From contig VWPU01003223.1 in assembly GCA_013398955.1 (NCBI GenBank), positions 124,001-188,000 on the forward strand: a stretch of DNA of 64,000 nucleotides. The letters are read 5' to 3'. A program made the position numbers and the translations under genes. The notes beneath the pieces are model-generated. The model saw nothing but the letters and a program-made list of their open reading frames with translations, ran no database searches and was not told the origin of the DNA. Source of the DNA: Callaeas wilsoni (lineage: Eukaryota; Chordata; Aves; Passeriformes; Callaeidae). Below are positions 1 to 12,420 of the stretch, piece after piece (positions within the stretch are counted from its first letter, which is position 1; each line of letters opens with the position of its first letter).

Positions 1-1280
1 ATACCTTAAAAGGTGGTTATGCTTGGACTATGCATTTGTGTAATCAGGAGAATGACAGCATTGTCCAGAGTGCCATGGAGGTAAACTTGGTTAAAAACAA
101 GAGGCAAAGATCTTGGGCATGCATGCTAGACAGAGCGTGCCATAGGATATCGCAAAGAGCTTTTCTGCTGTCACATCTGCTTCTGTCACTTTGCCCCTTG
201 CTTGTACTTCAGTAGATGAGATTGTGAAGTACCTACTTTCCTCACACATAACAAATTATAGAAAATGCAGGCAAACAGGAGTGGAGTTTCTTCTTGTTTG
301 TATTTTGTAGCCTTTCTTTTACATTTTTAACTTTGTTTTGTGTGCCAGCTCTGCAATTGAAATGCTATCTGTGTATGCTATTGATAGCGGTGGGACTGGA
401 ATAATTCTCAAGTGTCCTGTCATTTTACAGCTACTTTACCTTTTTCAAAGAGGAGTTGGTATCCAATGATTTGACTGTTTGAAAATTTTTAAACCACTCT
501 CATACACAAAAATGAGATGAGAGAGGTGCTGCCTTCATTGAGAGAATCAATCCTCCAACATCTAGCATACTTGTGTCTTTGAGCTCTTGATGTTTGGAGA
601 GAGATGAGCACAATTTTCTGAACTTGTTCATGGAGACTGCCATTTGCGGCCATGAGTTGCGGGTCCTGTCTGCAAGTGTCAGCAAAGGTGGTAGTCAATG
701 CCAGTAGTGATGGCAGTTGTATTATAAAGTAAACTGAGAGCAGCAGCTTATAGATACATGGAACAGGTCAGAGGATAGCTTGGGGATTTATTCTTCTTCC
801 TTAGGGTTCATCTCTGTGATTTACACAGGGATTTTCCTCTGCCCTTTTGGAAACCACTGGTGAGATGAAAGAACAGAGGTCAAGACAAGAAAGCTGATAA
901 GCTCTCTCTTCCTCTGCCCTGAAGTAGGGTGTCAGCAGGGTGGGATTCACTGGGACAAGGATGGGGCAATCAGAACAAAACAACAGCTGTGCTAGGTCAA
1001 GCCAAAATCCATCTAGCCCACTCATTTGTCTGATAGTGACCAGAAATAAATACTTAAGTACAAATAGAAAATTGCCTTCCTTCTGAGGTAGCCTTCCAAG
1101 ATGCAGTATGCTGTAGTTTAAGTCTTTCCAAGCAGAGCTAAATCTGGATTTGCTTGAGGCCTAAATTTACTTTTTTTCATTTAAACAAATTGTTTCCATT
1201 TTTGTTTTCTACAGAAATATAGTCTGTAATGTGATTATACTTTATCTGGAGTTTAATTTATTGTCAAAATTCTGTTGTCA
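1..1280. other. Unique AT-rich non-coding DNA
   Basis: I see no gene, RNA or recognisable repeat here. Open frames are short (below about 75 codons), lack protein-like composition and overlap on both strands. It ends where the CR1 element begins. Confidence 0.6.
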
Positions 1281-2651
1281 AGTATAGAGTAGAATAGACT
1301 ATACTGACTTGGACAGGGCCCACAAGGATCTTTGAGTCCAACTAATGGCCCTGCACAGGACACGCTAAGGATCACACCATGTGCCTGAGAGCATTGTCCA
1401 AACACTTCTTGTAGGCCTTGGTGCTGTGACCACTTCCCTGGGGAGCCTGTTCCAGTGCCCAACCACCCCGTGGATGAAAAACACAGATTTTCCTGATGTC
1501 CACCCTAAACCTCTCCTAACTCAGCTTCACACTGTTTCCTGGAGTCTTGTCAATGGTCACAGGAATGAAGAGATCTGTACCTGTACTTCTGCTTCTCCTC
1601 ACGACAAAATTGTCAACTGCAATGAGGTCTCCCCTCACTCTCCTCTTCTCCAGGCTAAACAGACCAAGTGACCTCAGCTGCTCCTCATACGGCTTCCCCT
1701 CAAGGCCATTCACCATCTTTGTTGCCCTGTTTTGGGTGTTCTCTAATTGCTTAATGTCTTTCTATGTTGTGGCACCCAAAACTGCCCCAAGAACTCGAGG
1801 TAAGACTGCCCCAGTGCAGAGCAGAGCGGGACAATTTCCCCCCACCTGGCTGGCGATGCTGTGCCTGATGCACCCCAGGACACAGATGCCAGGGCACACT
1901 GTTGTCTCATAGTCAACTTGCCATCATCCAGGATCCTCAGGTCCCTTTCCTGAGTGCTGGTCTCCAGCCTCTCTCTTGTTCCTTAGTCTGCTTATACACA
2001 CAACCAGGGTTGCCCCATCCCAGGTACAGAATCTGGAATTTGCCCCTGTTAAACTTCATATGGTTTGTGATTGCCCATCTCTCTACTTTGTCAAGGTCTC
2101 TCTGCAGGACCTCTTTGCTCTTGAGGAAGCTGACAGCTCCTCCCAACTTAGTGTTATTAAACTAACTTCGTATCCTTAGAGTCCTGCATCCAAGTTGTTA
2201 ATGAAGATGAAGAGTACAGGGCCAAGGATGGAGCCCTGTGGAACCCCACTAGTGACAGGTCACCAGTCTGATGCCACCCCATTCCCTATAACTCTTTGCA
2301 CCCGACCCATGAGCCAGTTTCTCACCCATTGCATGATGTGTTAATCCAGCTGTGTGCTGGACATTTTGTCCAGAAGGATCCTGTGACAGACAGTGTCCAA
2401 AGTTTTGCTGAAGTCCAAAAACATTACATCTACTGGCTTTCCTTGATCAGCTGGGTGGGTTGCCCTGTTTAGAAGGAAATCAGGTTCTGCAAGCAGGACT
2501 TTCCTCTCATGAAGCAATGCTGGCTGTGACTGATGACTATGTTGTCCTCTAGGTGTTTTTCAATACCTCCCAGAATAATCTTTTCCATAATTTTACTCGG
2601 CACTGAAGTAGTGAGACTGACAGGCCTATTTCTATTCTGCTTCCTATTTCT
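1281..2651 (-). mobile_element. CR1 LINE, 5'-truncated copy with decayed reverse transcriptase frame
   Basis: This is a chicken-repeat-1 family non-LTR retrotransposon lying on the minus strand; its 3' end is at the left. Read on the minus strand, 2469-2654 gives a run including NRPVSLTTSVPSKIMEKII, the conserved start of the reverse transcriptase palm in this family. Positions 1937-2146 give LQRDLDKVERWAITNHMKFN, the stretch after the catalytic box, and 1516-1716 gives the GDLIAVDNF region near the end of ORF2. The catalytic Asp-Asp box should fall near 2150-2165, but there the minus strand reads TAATAA (2154-2159), so the enzyme is dead. Frames are interrupted in several places. The 3' tail of octamer repeats is degraded around 1281-1305. 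No endonuclease or ORF1 part is present, which is the usual 5' truncation. The identification as CR1 is firm; the subfamily is not assigned. Confidence 0.93.
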
Positions 2652-2689
2652 CATATGTGAGAAAATGAGTATTTGTTCATGACCTCTGT

Positions 2690-3560
2690 TCCATGCGTAA
2701 TTTTTCTCATATCTAAGATGGCTTTTCCAATATGAGTCTGTTGAGCTTCTCTCAATAGAGACATAGCTGCATAACTTCCATGCACGTCATTGCTCTTCTC
2801 TGTAATGTTTCCAGTTCTGTTACATTCCCTTTGAAATCAGGTGGCCACAGCTGCATGCCATGCTAGAGAACTGGATGCTCCATGAAGTTACTTGTCACAT
2901 TGACATTTTTCTGGCTTTCTCAGTTCTATTTCTAATAACACCTATCATTTAATTTGCCATTTTCACTGCTGCTTGGCTTTCAACTGATGATATTTTCAGA
3001 GAACTTTAAACAAAGACACAAAAATCTCTGTTCTGAATAGTGTCAGGATTTGGACTCTAAAGCACTGTATGGTGTTTATGTTGTTGAGGTTATTTTTTAT
3101 AAATGTGCTGCTCTGTGTTTATCAAAGTTGAATGTCATCTGCTAGTTTATTTTTCAGTTGCTCATTATAGAACTTTCACAGGTCTTTGTGATCAGTGTAG
3201 GACTTAATTATTCTGACTAATTTTATATTGTTGTTAGGCTTTGTGAGCTCACATCCATTTGCACAGTGTAGTTTTAAGCACAGATGCATGTGAGACTCCA
3301 CAGGACCTTTCCCATTATGAGAAGCAACCATTTTTACGGTAATTTTGTATCTTTTAATTACTTAATAATTTGAAATAGGGTTTTTCCTCTTACTTGGATG
3401 AAGTCTCAGGTTCTTGAAGGGAGAGATTTTGGTGAAAAGTTTTGTAAAAGCCTTTCTTGGAAATTCAGGTAGGTTGAAAGCTAAATTATAGTCATCCGGT
3501 CCATAGGTTAAATGATTTCTTTGAAGAAGTCTGGTAGATTTGTGAGGTGTCATTTCTTCT
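2690..3560 (-). mobile_element. Ancient, highly diverged CR1-like LINE remnant
   Basis: Continuous similarity by eye to old amniote CR1 (the type abundant in turtles and crocodilians) runs through this interval on the minus strand. On the plus strand as given, landmarks in order are CATTGCTCTTCTCTG near 2790, a TTTCTAATAACACC-type block near 2930, TTTTCAGAGAACTTTAAAC near 2994, TATCAAAGTTGAATGTCATC near 3120, TTGTAAAAGCCTTTCTTGG near 3444, and AGATTTGTGAGGTGTCATTTC near 3537. These are the antisense landmarks of the region from the 3' side up to the reverse transcriptase core. The order and the orientation are both right for one element. It is far more mutated than the neighbouring copy at 1281-2651 and has no open frame. 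Exact ends are uncertain; the left end may be cut off by the younger insertion. Related old LINE clades (L3-like) are an alternative. Confidence 0.65.
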
Positions 3561-3570
3561 AAGAGAACTA

Positions 3571-5985
3571 TAGAGACTCATCATATTAATCTCTGCCTAT
3601 ATTAGTTCTGTTCTCTTTTTTCTTTCTTTTTCTTATTGCTACCATTTTGCATAGTATAGAGGTTGAAACTGAAGGTTTTAGTTTCAAAGGTGCCCTCTGA
3701 AAATGGTTTGAAAAACCGGTTTCATATTTTTCACCATTAATTTAATTTTTCAATTTTCTGATGTTAAAAATGAGTTTGTCGCTTTGATGCATTTGAGACA
3801 TTTTCCTTTGATGCCACAGATCACTCTTATTCCAGAATGCCGTGCTGATTGTAGCTCAGTGATACAATGGTTTTGCCAACACAAAGCTTTATGCTCCTTT
3901 TTTCGTCTGTCCATACCTCTGTTTGGTTGGAAAAGGAATTAGTTTATGATAGAGCATAGTGATAAACAATGCTTTTCACACCTAACCAAAATACACTATT
4001 AAAAGCCAAAGTGACTAATAAATGATAGTTACCAATCAGTTAGATATCTTGTAATTTATTATATATTTTGCTTTTACAATAACCTGAATATGCAGTACCA
4101 GGATTATCAAAGTTATGAGTGTCCCAGAATGCCGTAAAATATTCTGCTGAGCTCTAGTATCTGGCAAACTCCAGAAAATCATGTTGCTATAAGATCTCTA
4201 GGTTAAATTCTAAGGTGGTTTTGGCATGGTGACTGTCTGCTTTGTTGTCAGTAAGTTTCCTGATGGATGTTGCTCATTCAAGAGTTGAGCACTAAGTTGA
4301 CTAAGGATCAATGTCTCTTACTTTCATACTCGCTGGGTGGTGATATATTTCCCATAGCTACAGCGTGGCATTTGTGCAAAGCTAGATGCTCTAAAGCCAG
4401 TTGTTATTGTACTGGACAGGGCCTGAAAGTCAGGCTGCATAGCAGTCACATGCACAACACACAGCCCACTATGAAACACAGAGGAGTTTCTGGGAGACTA
4501 AACAGGTGTGATTGACAGCTAAAAGGTAAACACTCCCCACATATATCAATTCCCTCTATGGTGGTATATGGTTAGACTTAAGAAAATAGCTGTTCCAAGA
4601 AACCACATTAACTCACCTAAAAGTCTGCAGGTTTGGTGTTGAGCAGAAGGCTTCTAAAAACATGTGGTCTGCTCTGCCTGCAGAGGCCAGCTTGGCTTTG
4701 GTACATCTGCAGTGGTTGTAGTAGCTCTTAATAAGTCTCCTTAAAGCAGTTTCTAAGTGTGTATTGGGGTTTCAACTCCATGTGTGTGTTCTTGTGTGTG
4801 GTACTCTTTCTGACTGCTGCTACTGACTCAGAGTAGGAAATGAGTTGAAGGAACATGGATTTGGGGTTTAGCTTCTGATTAGATTACAGTTTGGCTTTGA
4901 AATGAAGGGAAGGATTTGCTTTCAGGTATGAAAGGAACACATGGATTAGATGTATAATGTGTCACATCACCCTCTTTCATTTATTTATTTATTTATTAGT
5001 AATGTCACTGTATGATGTGGCTCATTTGGGAAAGAGGTCCCCCAAGAATGGCTTTAGGAGCACCGTGGGGCTGGCTGGCCTGGAGGGCCGTGGCTGGGGG
5101 CTCACAGCCACCTTGGAGACGGGAAATTGCACCTGCTATCAGTAGGTAGGAACTGTGAAGGACTGATTTAGAGAGAAGTAAAGACTCCATCCAAGTTTTG
5201 AAAGCAGACCCTTCTCCTTCTTCTTTTTCTGGTGGGGTGTTGACTTCTGACTTGCTGTGCTCAGTTCATTCAAGAGCTCTTGCACATGGTGATTTCTCTG
5301 CTTTTAGATGCATATTCAGAATAGAAGATAGGTGGAGGAGACATGAGGGTAACATTTAGCTTCAGAAGGTGTTGAGAAGCCTTAGACCTGAAAAGATAAT
5401 TTTCTTGAGAAGCAGACTCCCAGCATTGCAGCTCTATGGAGTTCTCTGTCACTCTGCAACAGCAGCAAAAATCCATTGATCATCTGGTCAATGGTGTTGT
5501 GTCTCTGCATGAAATACAAGCAGTTAAGTCAGAAACAGTATTTAATTTTCTTCTTTCCATTCAGTGTCCAACTTTTCATGCACTTGTACCACTTGTATCC
5601 CCCACTAGGAAATTTGGGCTTAGGGTACAGGGTTTATAGGAGGTGAGCAATTCTTACGAGACTCCTGTTCTTTAAAGCAAGCACAAGAGTGTGAGTGAGA
5701 GAGACAATCAAAATGAGACATTTCATGTTTTATAGCAGAGTATATTCACTAATACCTTGTACTGGTATGCTGTTAGAGTCCTGTTTATTCTTTGCTGTGT
5801 TGTAACAAAATCTCTGTCCCTGGTTATTTGTTCTAGGCTGTTGACAAAGTAGCATTGCTAATGTGTAAGAATGAAATTTGAAATTTTAGTCATCTCCTTG
5901 ACAGCACTGAGATTTGATTGCTACTGCAGTAGCAGTATGGATCCTACTAAGATTGGCAAGGTCTGAGTGCAGTATTTCCTAACAT
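3571..5985. other. Unique non-coding DNA
   Basis: No gene or family repeat is recognised. It contains a short TTTA microsatellite (listed separately) and a small GC-rich patch at about 5036-5120 in otherwise AT-rich sequence. The open frames present are short and not protein-like. Confidence 0.55.
4977..4998 (+). repeat. (TTTA)n microsatellite
   Basis: About five perfect tandem copies of the tetranucleotide TTTA/ATTT are seen directly. It is a likely length-polymorphic simple repeat; no function is implied. Confidence 0.85.
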
Positions 5986-6259
5986 CTCTTGTTGGTGGTG
6001 CTCAATGAGAGGACAAAGAGCAATGGCCATAAACTAGAAGACAAGAAGTTTCACCTTGACATGAGGAATAACTTTACAGTGAGGGTAGCAGAACACTGGA
6101 ACAGGCTTCCCAGTGATGATGTAGAATGTTCCTGTCTTGAGACATTCACAACTAACCTAGACATGTGTAACCTGCTCTAGGTGACGCTGCTTTGGCAGCA
6201 AGGTTGGACTGGATGATCTCTAGAGGTCCCTTCCAGTTCTATTTTGTGGTTCTGTGATC
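5986..6259 (+). mobile_element. CR1 LINE 3' end
   Basis: A short, 5'-truncated CR1 copy on the plus strand. Positions 5989-6178 keep an open frame whose second half reads like the C-terminus of CR1 ORF2: a KFHLDMRNNFTVRVAEHWNR block, then LPSDDVE and a short hydrophobic end before a TAG. After the stop comes the typical 3' UTR (TTGGACTGGATGATCTCTAG near 6205) and a terminal octamer-type repeat, TTCTGTGATCT, near 6250. The frame is only the last 60 or so codons of a protein of several hundred, so it is a fossil and not a gene. The copy is moderately diverged. Confidence 0.93.
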
Positions 6260-9200
6260 TGAAAATATTTGTCTTTTATGTAGTAAAAAGTGTAGTGACA
6301 TGGACATGAGCATGATAGAGGAGTGTCATCTTGAGTTGATTGGTGAGGACCCTCTTTACTTGAAAAAGAAAATGTAACCATGCCAGCATATTCCAATCAT
6401 TCTATGTAGATGATTTTGTTATTCACTTCTATTTATTTGTTTTAGGAAAGATTTTTTCCTTCTGGACTGCTGTACAGTTGTGCAGATTCAGGGACAGTTG
6501 TTCATGAACAAATATAAGTCTTTATATAGAAACCTTTTGGTTTTGTAGTTGAAGAATTTGCTTTAAGAAATATTCTGCTTGTATAATAGAAAATCTCATT
6601 TATTCATTAACAGCAAATGTCATATCATCATCCTAGGTAAATTAGAAAAGATAAAATAGCATCACAGGATAACTTGGCTCACCACAGTGCTGAAAGCTGG
6701 GTCTGCCCTGAGCTCACACCAGGAAGCCCAGGCCCTCTCAGAATGGTGAGACTGTGCAGTCCTGTGAGCAGCCTGATCTGTAATCTTAATCCTGAGTGAG
6801 GCTGCCATTGCAAACGTTTCAGCAACTCTTTTATTTCCTCTTTCATAACAGAACTGCTGTTTCCATTTAGACAGTGAGTGTTATGCTGTTATGCTGCAAC
6901 AGTGACTGTGTATTTGAGAGTTCCTGTATGTTTTAATAAAGCTCTATTAACATCATCCTTACTTATGGCTGGGCAATGCAAGTCAGGAGGGAAGAAAGCT
7001 TAATGTCAAGAGACATTCATCAGCCATTGTGGGTTGTGCTTCTAGCCCTCACTATATTTATGGCAAAGAGATACTATCTTGTGTAATTCTATTGCAAGCT
7101 TGAACTCTACTCCTTTACAAAGTTAAATTGAAATGAAGGATTGATCCACTGTAGAATAGCTGAACAAGATTAATGTTAGTTGATGGTTTCAGACAAACAT
7201 CAGTGCTAAATAATATAGCTATGTTTAATGTTTAATATGATTTAAACTTACAGACATGGATGAGTCAAAAAAAGGAACCTGACTATTTCCTTGCCTGTTA
7301 AAAGCTCCTAATTTTATTCAAATTTTAAATTTAAGAGAACATGCTTTATTTATGTGGATTGTTTATTTAAAGAAAAAAAAATCTTTAAAGTCTCCTAGAA
7401 AAAAAAAGTCATTTAGAAGGTCATTGAAGTGAAGGGTAAACACCAAGAACAAAAAATGGCAGTAGTGCAATTGCTCTATGAGATTTATAACTGGAAATTA
7501 GGAAATGAGGAATTTTGGAGTCAGTTGCAGAAAATATTAAATTAGAAAAACTAGGAAAATATAAAGCATCTGAATATCTTCAATTTAATTTCCAGTGGAT
7601 CTTATGCAATAAAAAATTTACTGTCAGAAAGCAAGTTTTTTCTTAATTTAGGTTTGATTACAATGGCTTTTTAAACAATGCTATAAATAATTTTTTGTTC
7701 TGTTTGTCTCCTTATAGCCTCACTTCCACTCAGAGTCTGTAGTTCTTAAATACCATATATATATGTTTAAAATATAATAATTGTAACCATGAGTCTGAAT
7801 TTCCAGCAGTTGCAATTCCCTGACCTTTTAATAGTTATAGTTTCTTATATTAGTTAACACTGCTAAGATTTGATTTATTAATTTGGCTTTTGCATGCAGC
7901 ATAATTTATTATTGAAATGTGCACAGTAACCCTAAGCCAGAAACTGTGAAGCATGCTGCTTTATGGTCTGTTTAATGACTAGAAGGTATTCTAAAAGTAT
8001 TTGTCTCAGTATGGCAGAATTCATGCTTAATGTGGCACTGTCCTAGTGCAGTATTAACCCCTGGCCCCATCCACAGCAGAGTCAGAGGCAGCATGGACCA
8101 GCCCAGCCACATTAAGGAAGTTCATTCTCTGCACATAAACGTGCTGTCTGCTAAGTGTGAAATGCCAGAGCAAAACTGCAGCCCACCCTCGGTTTCCCTT
8201 ACCTGATTTATAGCTGGCCATTCCTTCAGATTCTTTTACTGCTTCAGACATTGGGTGCCTTCATTCCTACCCAACTGCCAGAATCTTGGAATGAAAAGAT
8301 TGATTTATATTTTCTGTATTAAGCAAATACCTTTTTCCATGAGAAAAAACAGTGGAGGAAAGGAAAATTTGAAAAAAAAAGATAAAAAAGATTTATTCTA
8401 AGGTAGTTACAGAGAATGACTTTTTTGCAACTCTGAACATGAATATACCCAGTATCAAGATTTTAGGATGAAATACGTGTATTTTGGTTTTAAGAGTGAC
8501 AGCTTTCTGCTAATCAGAAGTGTCGTGTCCAAGGTGTTGGAGCACAAACATCAGCTGCTGCTGCTTGCTGGTGCCACAGAATGTTTGCCGTGCAGTCATC
8601 CTTGCCAGTTCCTCTGCTTCCAGAATTCAGCTCCTGGGTTTCTTCCACTTTTCTAATTGACTTGTTCTTTGTGGGGGTGCTAGGTCCACACTTACAGAAA
8701 CTTGTTACTTCCTGGCTTCCAGGTGCCAGCTGGAGCTCTGCAGGACCAGGGAGCAGATTCGGGGTGGTTCTAAAACCCTGGTATAGGGTTTTAGAAATCT
8801 GGGACAAAAAGGTTTCTATTCTCTGGCTTCAGGAAGGAAACTGCTGAATCTACCTCTCATTTTTAATGCTACCAGGCATGCCATAAACATTTGGACAAAT
8901 CCAAGCCTGCTTCTATTAACACATCTGCGTCTTTAAGAATCAAATTCAGGTTCAGAAGGGTTCTTGTGTGATACTGTAGCATATTTTTATGAACTAGTAG
9001 TTTTAAACCACTTTACTGCCAAACTGCTTTCAGCATGCAAAGCAAAGAGGTTTTGGTGCCTCAGTATTTTCTTTAAAGGAGGGAATTTCTAAGCCTTGCT
9101 ACCTGTGACCATTCTAATCTGTTGCTTTTGGTTTTTTCCTCACTGCTTCTGTGCTTTTCCCTCTCCTACATTGTTCTTTTGCTCTGCATCTTCATATGTC

Positions 9201-9775
9201 TCATATTTTGTGCTCTCACATTAGCATGCTCATCCCTTTGAGCATGCAAATGCAAATTTAAAATATTGAAGGCTATGTGTTCTTTCCTTCTCATTCTCTA
9301 TTTTCAGGCTTCTGATAATTTTTTGTTCCTCTAATTCTATCTTTGGGATTTTAATAATTTCTTTCTGCTTGTACAGTTCTGTTTCTCTCATATTTTCTGT
9401 CATTCATGTCCTGTCAAAGCTCATCCCGTAATGATGAGCCGGCTGTCCTCGTTATCCTTGTTATCCCATCCCACACAACTGCACCATGTTTTTCTAGCTG
9501 TGTTCTGATATGCCACTCCTGTGTGAGCTGAGCTGTGGTGGTGCTGCGCTCCATTCACCCTTGTAGTTGTGACTTCTGGGTGTGGGGGTAGAGAGAGAAA
9601 ACAGTGCCTAGGTCTAGTGAATTTGGACAAATCTAGCTTTTAGTCATGGTATGTGACACATGGGCAAGAGGAAAGGATAGCCATCTGCCCCTTACCTTTA
9701 AAGAGAGGATGTTGTGTAACAAACCTGAGTGGAGGATTCACTTTGTAGTTTACTTACTGGAGTACCAAAACCATA
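6260..9775. other. Unique AT-rich non-coding DNA
   Basis: I recognise no gene or repeat family. The interval holds a perfect 14-bp palindrome at 6498-6511 (chance-level), A-rich runs near 7370-7410 and 8365-8385, and a 12-bp-arm hairpin at 8768-8796 listed separately. Confidence 0.55.
8768..8796. repeat. Perfect short hairpin (12-bp arms, 5-nt loop)
   Basis: TTCTAAAACCCT at 8768-8779 is the exact reverse complement of AGGGTTTTAGAA at 8785-8796, with GGTAT between. It lies in unique sequence. It is too short for a typical microRNA precursor. No T-run that would suggest a terminator follows, and that signal is not relevant in this type of genome. Confidence 0.9.
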
Positions 9776-9906
9776 TTGCTTTGGGGCTTTTTCTGTGGTT
9801 TTTGTTTGTTTGGTTTTTTGTTTGGGTTTTTTTTGTTTGTTTTGGGTTTTGTGGTTTTCTGTGGGGCTTTTTGTTTGTGTGTGTGTGTTTGGTTTTTGTT
9901 TTGTTT
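9776..9906 (+). repeat. T/G-rich low-complexity tract
   Basis: About 130 bases made almost only of T and G on the plus strand (TTTG, GTTTT and a short TG run near 9875), with several GGG or GGGG runs. The open frames across it encode only Phe, Gly, Leu, Val, Cys and Trp and are artefacts of composition. Similar tracts occur at 12286-12420 and 19048-19108. Confidence 0.9.
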
Positions 9907-10077
9907 GAAGAACTATAGCTGGGAGTTGGTTAGACAAAATAAGAATGTGAATTTAGGATTAGTCACCCTGATTATGGAAATGTTTGCCATGTGTTAATGG
10001 GAAGACTAAACCCTTCATTTGTGCTTGAATACCAGCTCTGGTTTTTTATCCCTCAAGTTTCAGAGGTGTTACAATCA

Positions 10078-10786
10078 AATATTAAATGAGAGTGGAAGGG
10101 ACCTTAAAGATCATCTAGCTCCAACCCCCCTGCTATGGTCAGAGACAGCTAGACCAGGTTGCTTAAAGTCCCATCCAACCTGGCCTTGAACACTTCATGG
10201 GATGGGGCATCCACAACTTCTCTGGGAAACCTGTTTCACTGTCTCACAGCTCTCATAGAGAAGAATTTCTTCCTAATATGTAATCTAAACTGACCCTCTT
10301 TCTGTGTAAAGCCATTGCTCCTTGTTCTGTCACTAAATGCCCATGCAAGAAGTCCCTCTCCAGCTTTTCTATAGGCCCCCCTTTAGGTACTGGAAGGTGC
10401 TGCAAGGTCTCTCTGGAGCCTTCTCTTCTCCAGGCTGAAAAACCCCAACTCTCTCAGCCTTTCTTCACAGGAAAGGTGCATCTGCCCTCTGACGTCTTGG
10501 TGTCCCTCCTCTGGACTTGCCCCAACAGTTCCATGTCCTTCTTGTTGGAGGTCCCAGAGCTGCATGCAGCACTGCAGGTGGGGTCTGAGCAGAGCAGAGG
10601 GGCAGAATCCCCTCCCTCGCCCTGCTGGCCACTCTGCTTTGGATGCAGCCCAGGTTGCTGTTGCTTTCTGGGCTGCAGTTGCACATTGCCATGTTGAACT
10701 TCTTGTCAACCAGAGTTCCCAAGTCGTTCTCCTCAGGTGTGCTCTCAATCCATTCTCTGCCCATCCCAAAATAGAAATGTCTGGGA
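10078..10786 (-). mobile_element. CR1 LINE, 5'-truncated
   Basis: Minus-strand CR1 with its 3' end at the left: GGAAGGGACCTTAAAGATCA near 10093 is the antisense of the diagnostic 3' UTR, followed by CCAACCTGGCCTTGAACACT near 10167. On the minus strand, 10465-10764 reads EENDLGTLVDKKFNMA and then a LGCIQSRVASRAREG block, the C-terminal part of CR1 ORF2. This is followed by frameshifts before the stop, so it is inactive. The terminal octamers at 10078-10087 are decayed. It contains the longest open frame in the window (10383-10949, minus), which switches reading relative to the real CR1 frame and extends beyond the element, so it is not a gene. Confidence 0.93.
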
Positions 10787-12285
10787 ACAATTTATATTTT
10801 TTTTTTTCTAGTAAAAACTTTGCAAATCTCTTTACAGTGTCTTTTATAGTTCTCAGACACACCATGCTTCTAGACAGCTGTATTTCCTGAGGTAAGTGAG
10901 GACTGAATGTCAAATTAGCAGAAGTCATATTAATAAACAAAAGTATCAATGATGCTATGAGGATTATAGTTAATTTTACACTTTTTTATGGAACCAGGAA
11001 TAAGTACTTGCAAGTGTATGCATAAATCCTATCTAAGAATATTTATGAAGAAAAGGGTTGCAGGTAATGAAGAATTATGGCTGGAATATGAATGTTCAGC
11101 ACAATGACTATTGGATAAAAGCACACCAGTTTTGGGAAGATTTTGCCTTGATTTGCCTTGCAAGACCAAGGAGTGTGATGAATGCATAGAATGGGATGCA
11201 CTGGGATTTGTTCCTCCTGCTTTGGTCTCTTCCCTGGAACAGGATTTCAAACTCAAATGGTCTGAATCAAAGCAGACAGAAAAATGCTATAATAGCAGTC
11301 ATAAGAAAAGTGATATACCACAAACAATAATGGTTTACAAGCGAAGAAGCTTAAAGGGATTAAGTTTATTTAGCCTTTACTGACAGCTACAGGTTGCTGT
11401 CCATGGGATGGAGGCAGACTGCAGAAGGGAGCGTGGTGCTTTCACCCTTGGACCTGGGTGTGTCCCAGGCAGGCACAGACTCTCGTGCAGCTGTGGGTAG
11501 CTCTTTGGAAGGCTCTCCTTCAAACCCCCTTGCTGCAGGCAGCTCATGGTCAGCCTGCTCTGCTTTTCCCTGGCACTTTCATGCAACCCCAAGGGAAGCC
11601 TGCCCTAGCTGCTCTTCTGTCTGTGAGCCTTTCTGGTCCATGCTGTAAAATATGTGGTAAACAAAACTTTAAAATTAAATTGCTTCTTACATCTTAAGGA
11701 GTTTTACTATTTTGCAAAGTAAGAGAGCAAATCTGAATTATTTAAAAGTGCTAGCATGGAATCCAGAGAATGCTTCATGATCTAGTTCTTACAGGCTAAG
11801 CGCCTAATATTTTTTCCTCTCTCCTCTCGTATGTTCCTAAGTGCACCTTGAAATGCCATTACCTGCTGTAGCTGAAAACAAGATAATTTGTAATGTGGAA
11901 CAGCTAATTTTTCATTGTGGTTCCACTGGGGCATAATGCAAAACAATCTGGTGTAGCTACATTGGTAATGCAATAACCTACATTCAGAGCAGGGCTGCTG
12001 TATCCTGTCACCTTTGGCCAATAATGAAGCTCTTTGCAAAATTGCTGTAGGCTTTTAAATATATTTGACATATTCTACTTTTTTCAAAGCATAGGAGCCT
12101 ATGCAGGAGGAAATAATTGAGTTTGGGTTGTTATTAAAGAATAAATAAAAAATGCAAATTATATTTAGCTGAGGTCATCCCCAAATCTAGGAGCCTTAAT
12201 TATGTTAGGGAGCCAATTTGGTGAACTTTCTATTTACACAGAAAAAGAAGTATTCTCAGAACCTGCTTAGGCAATTTTCTGAGGG

Positions 12286-12420
12286 TTTTTTTGGTTGATT
12301 GGTTGGTGGTGTGGTTTTTTTGTTTGTATTTTTTTTTTTAATTTTTGTTGTTGTTATTGTGGGGTTTTTTGTTTGTTTGGGGGTTTTTTGTGTTTTTTGT
12401 TTCTTTGTTTGTTTTTTCTA
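12286..12420 (+). repeat. T/G-rich low-complexity tract
   Basis: A run built from GGTT, TTTG and poly-T on the plus strand, with almost no A or C between about 12290 and 12415 and G-runs at about 12361 and 12381. Same composition and strand bias as the tract at 9776-9906. Confidence 0.9.

Noticed and set aside
9646..9997. Overlapping open frames rich in Phe, Gly, Trp and Cys
   Set aside because: Produced entirely by the T/G-rich low-complexity tract.
10857..10891. 35-nt segment with good acceptor and GAG|GTAAGT donor
   Set aside because: Used as a gauge of how often such pairs occur. Length is not a multiple of three and nothing else supports an exon.
10383..10949. Longest open frame in the window (188 codons, minus strand)
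   Set aside because: Most of it lies in the CR1 element at 10078-10786 in mixed frames; the true LINE frame there is a different, broken one.
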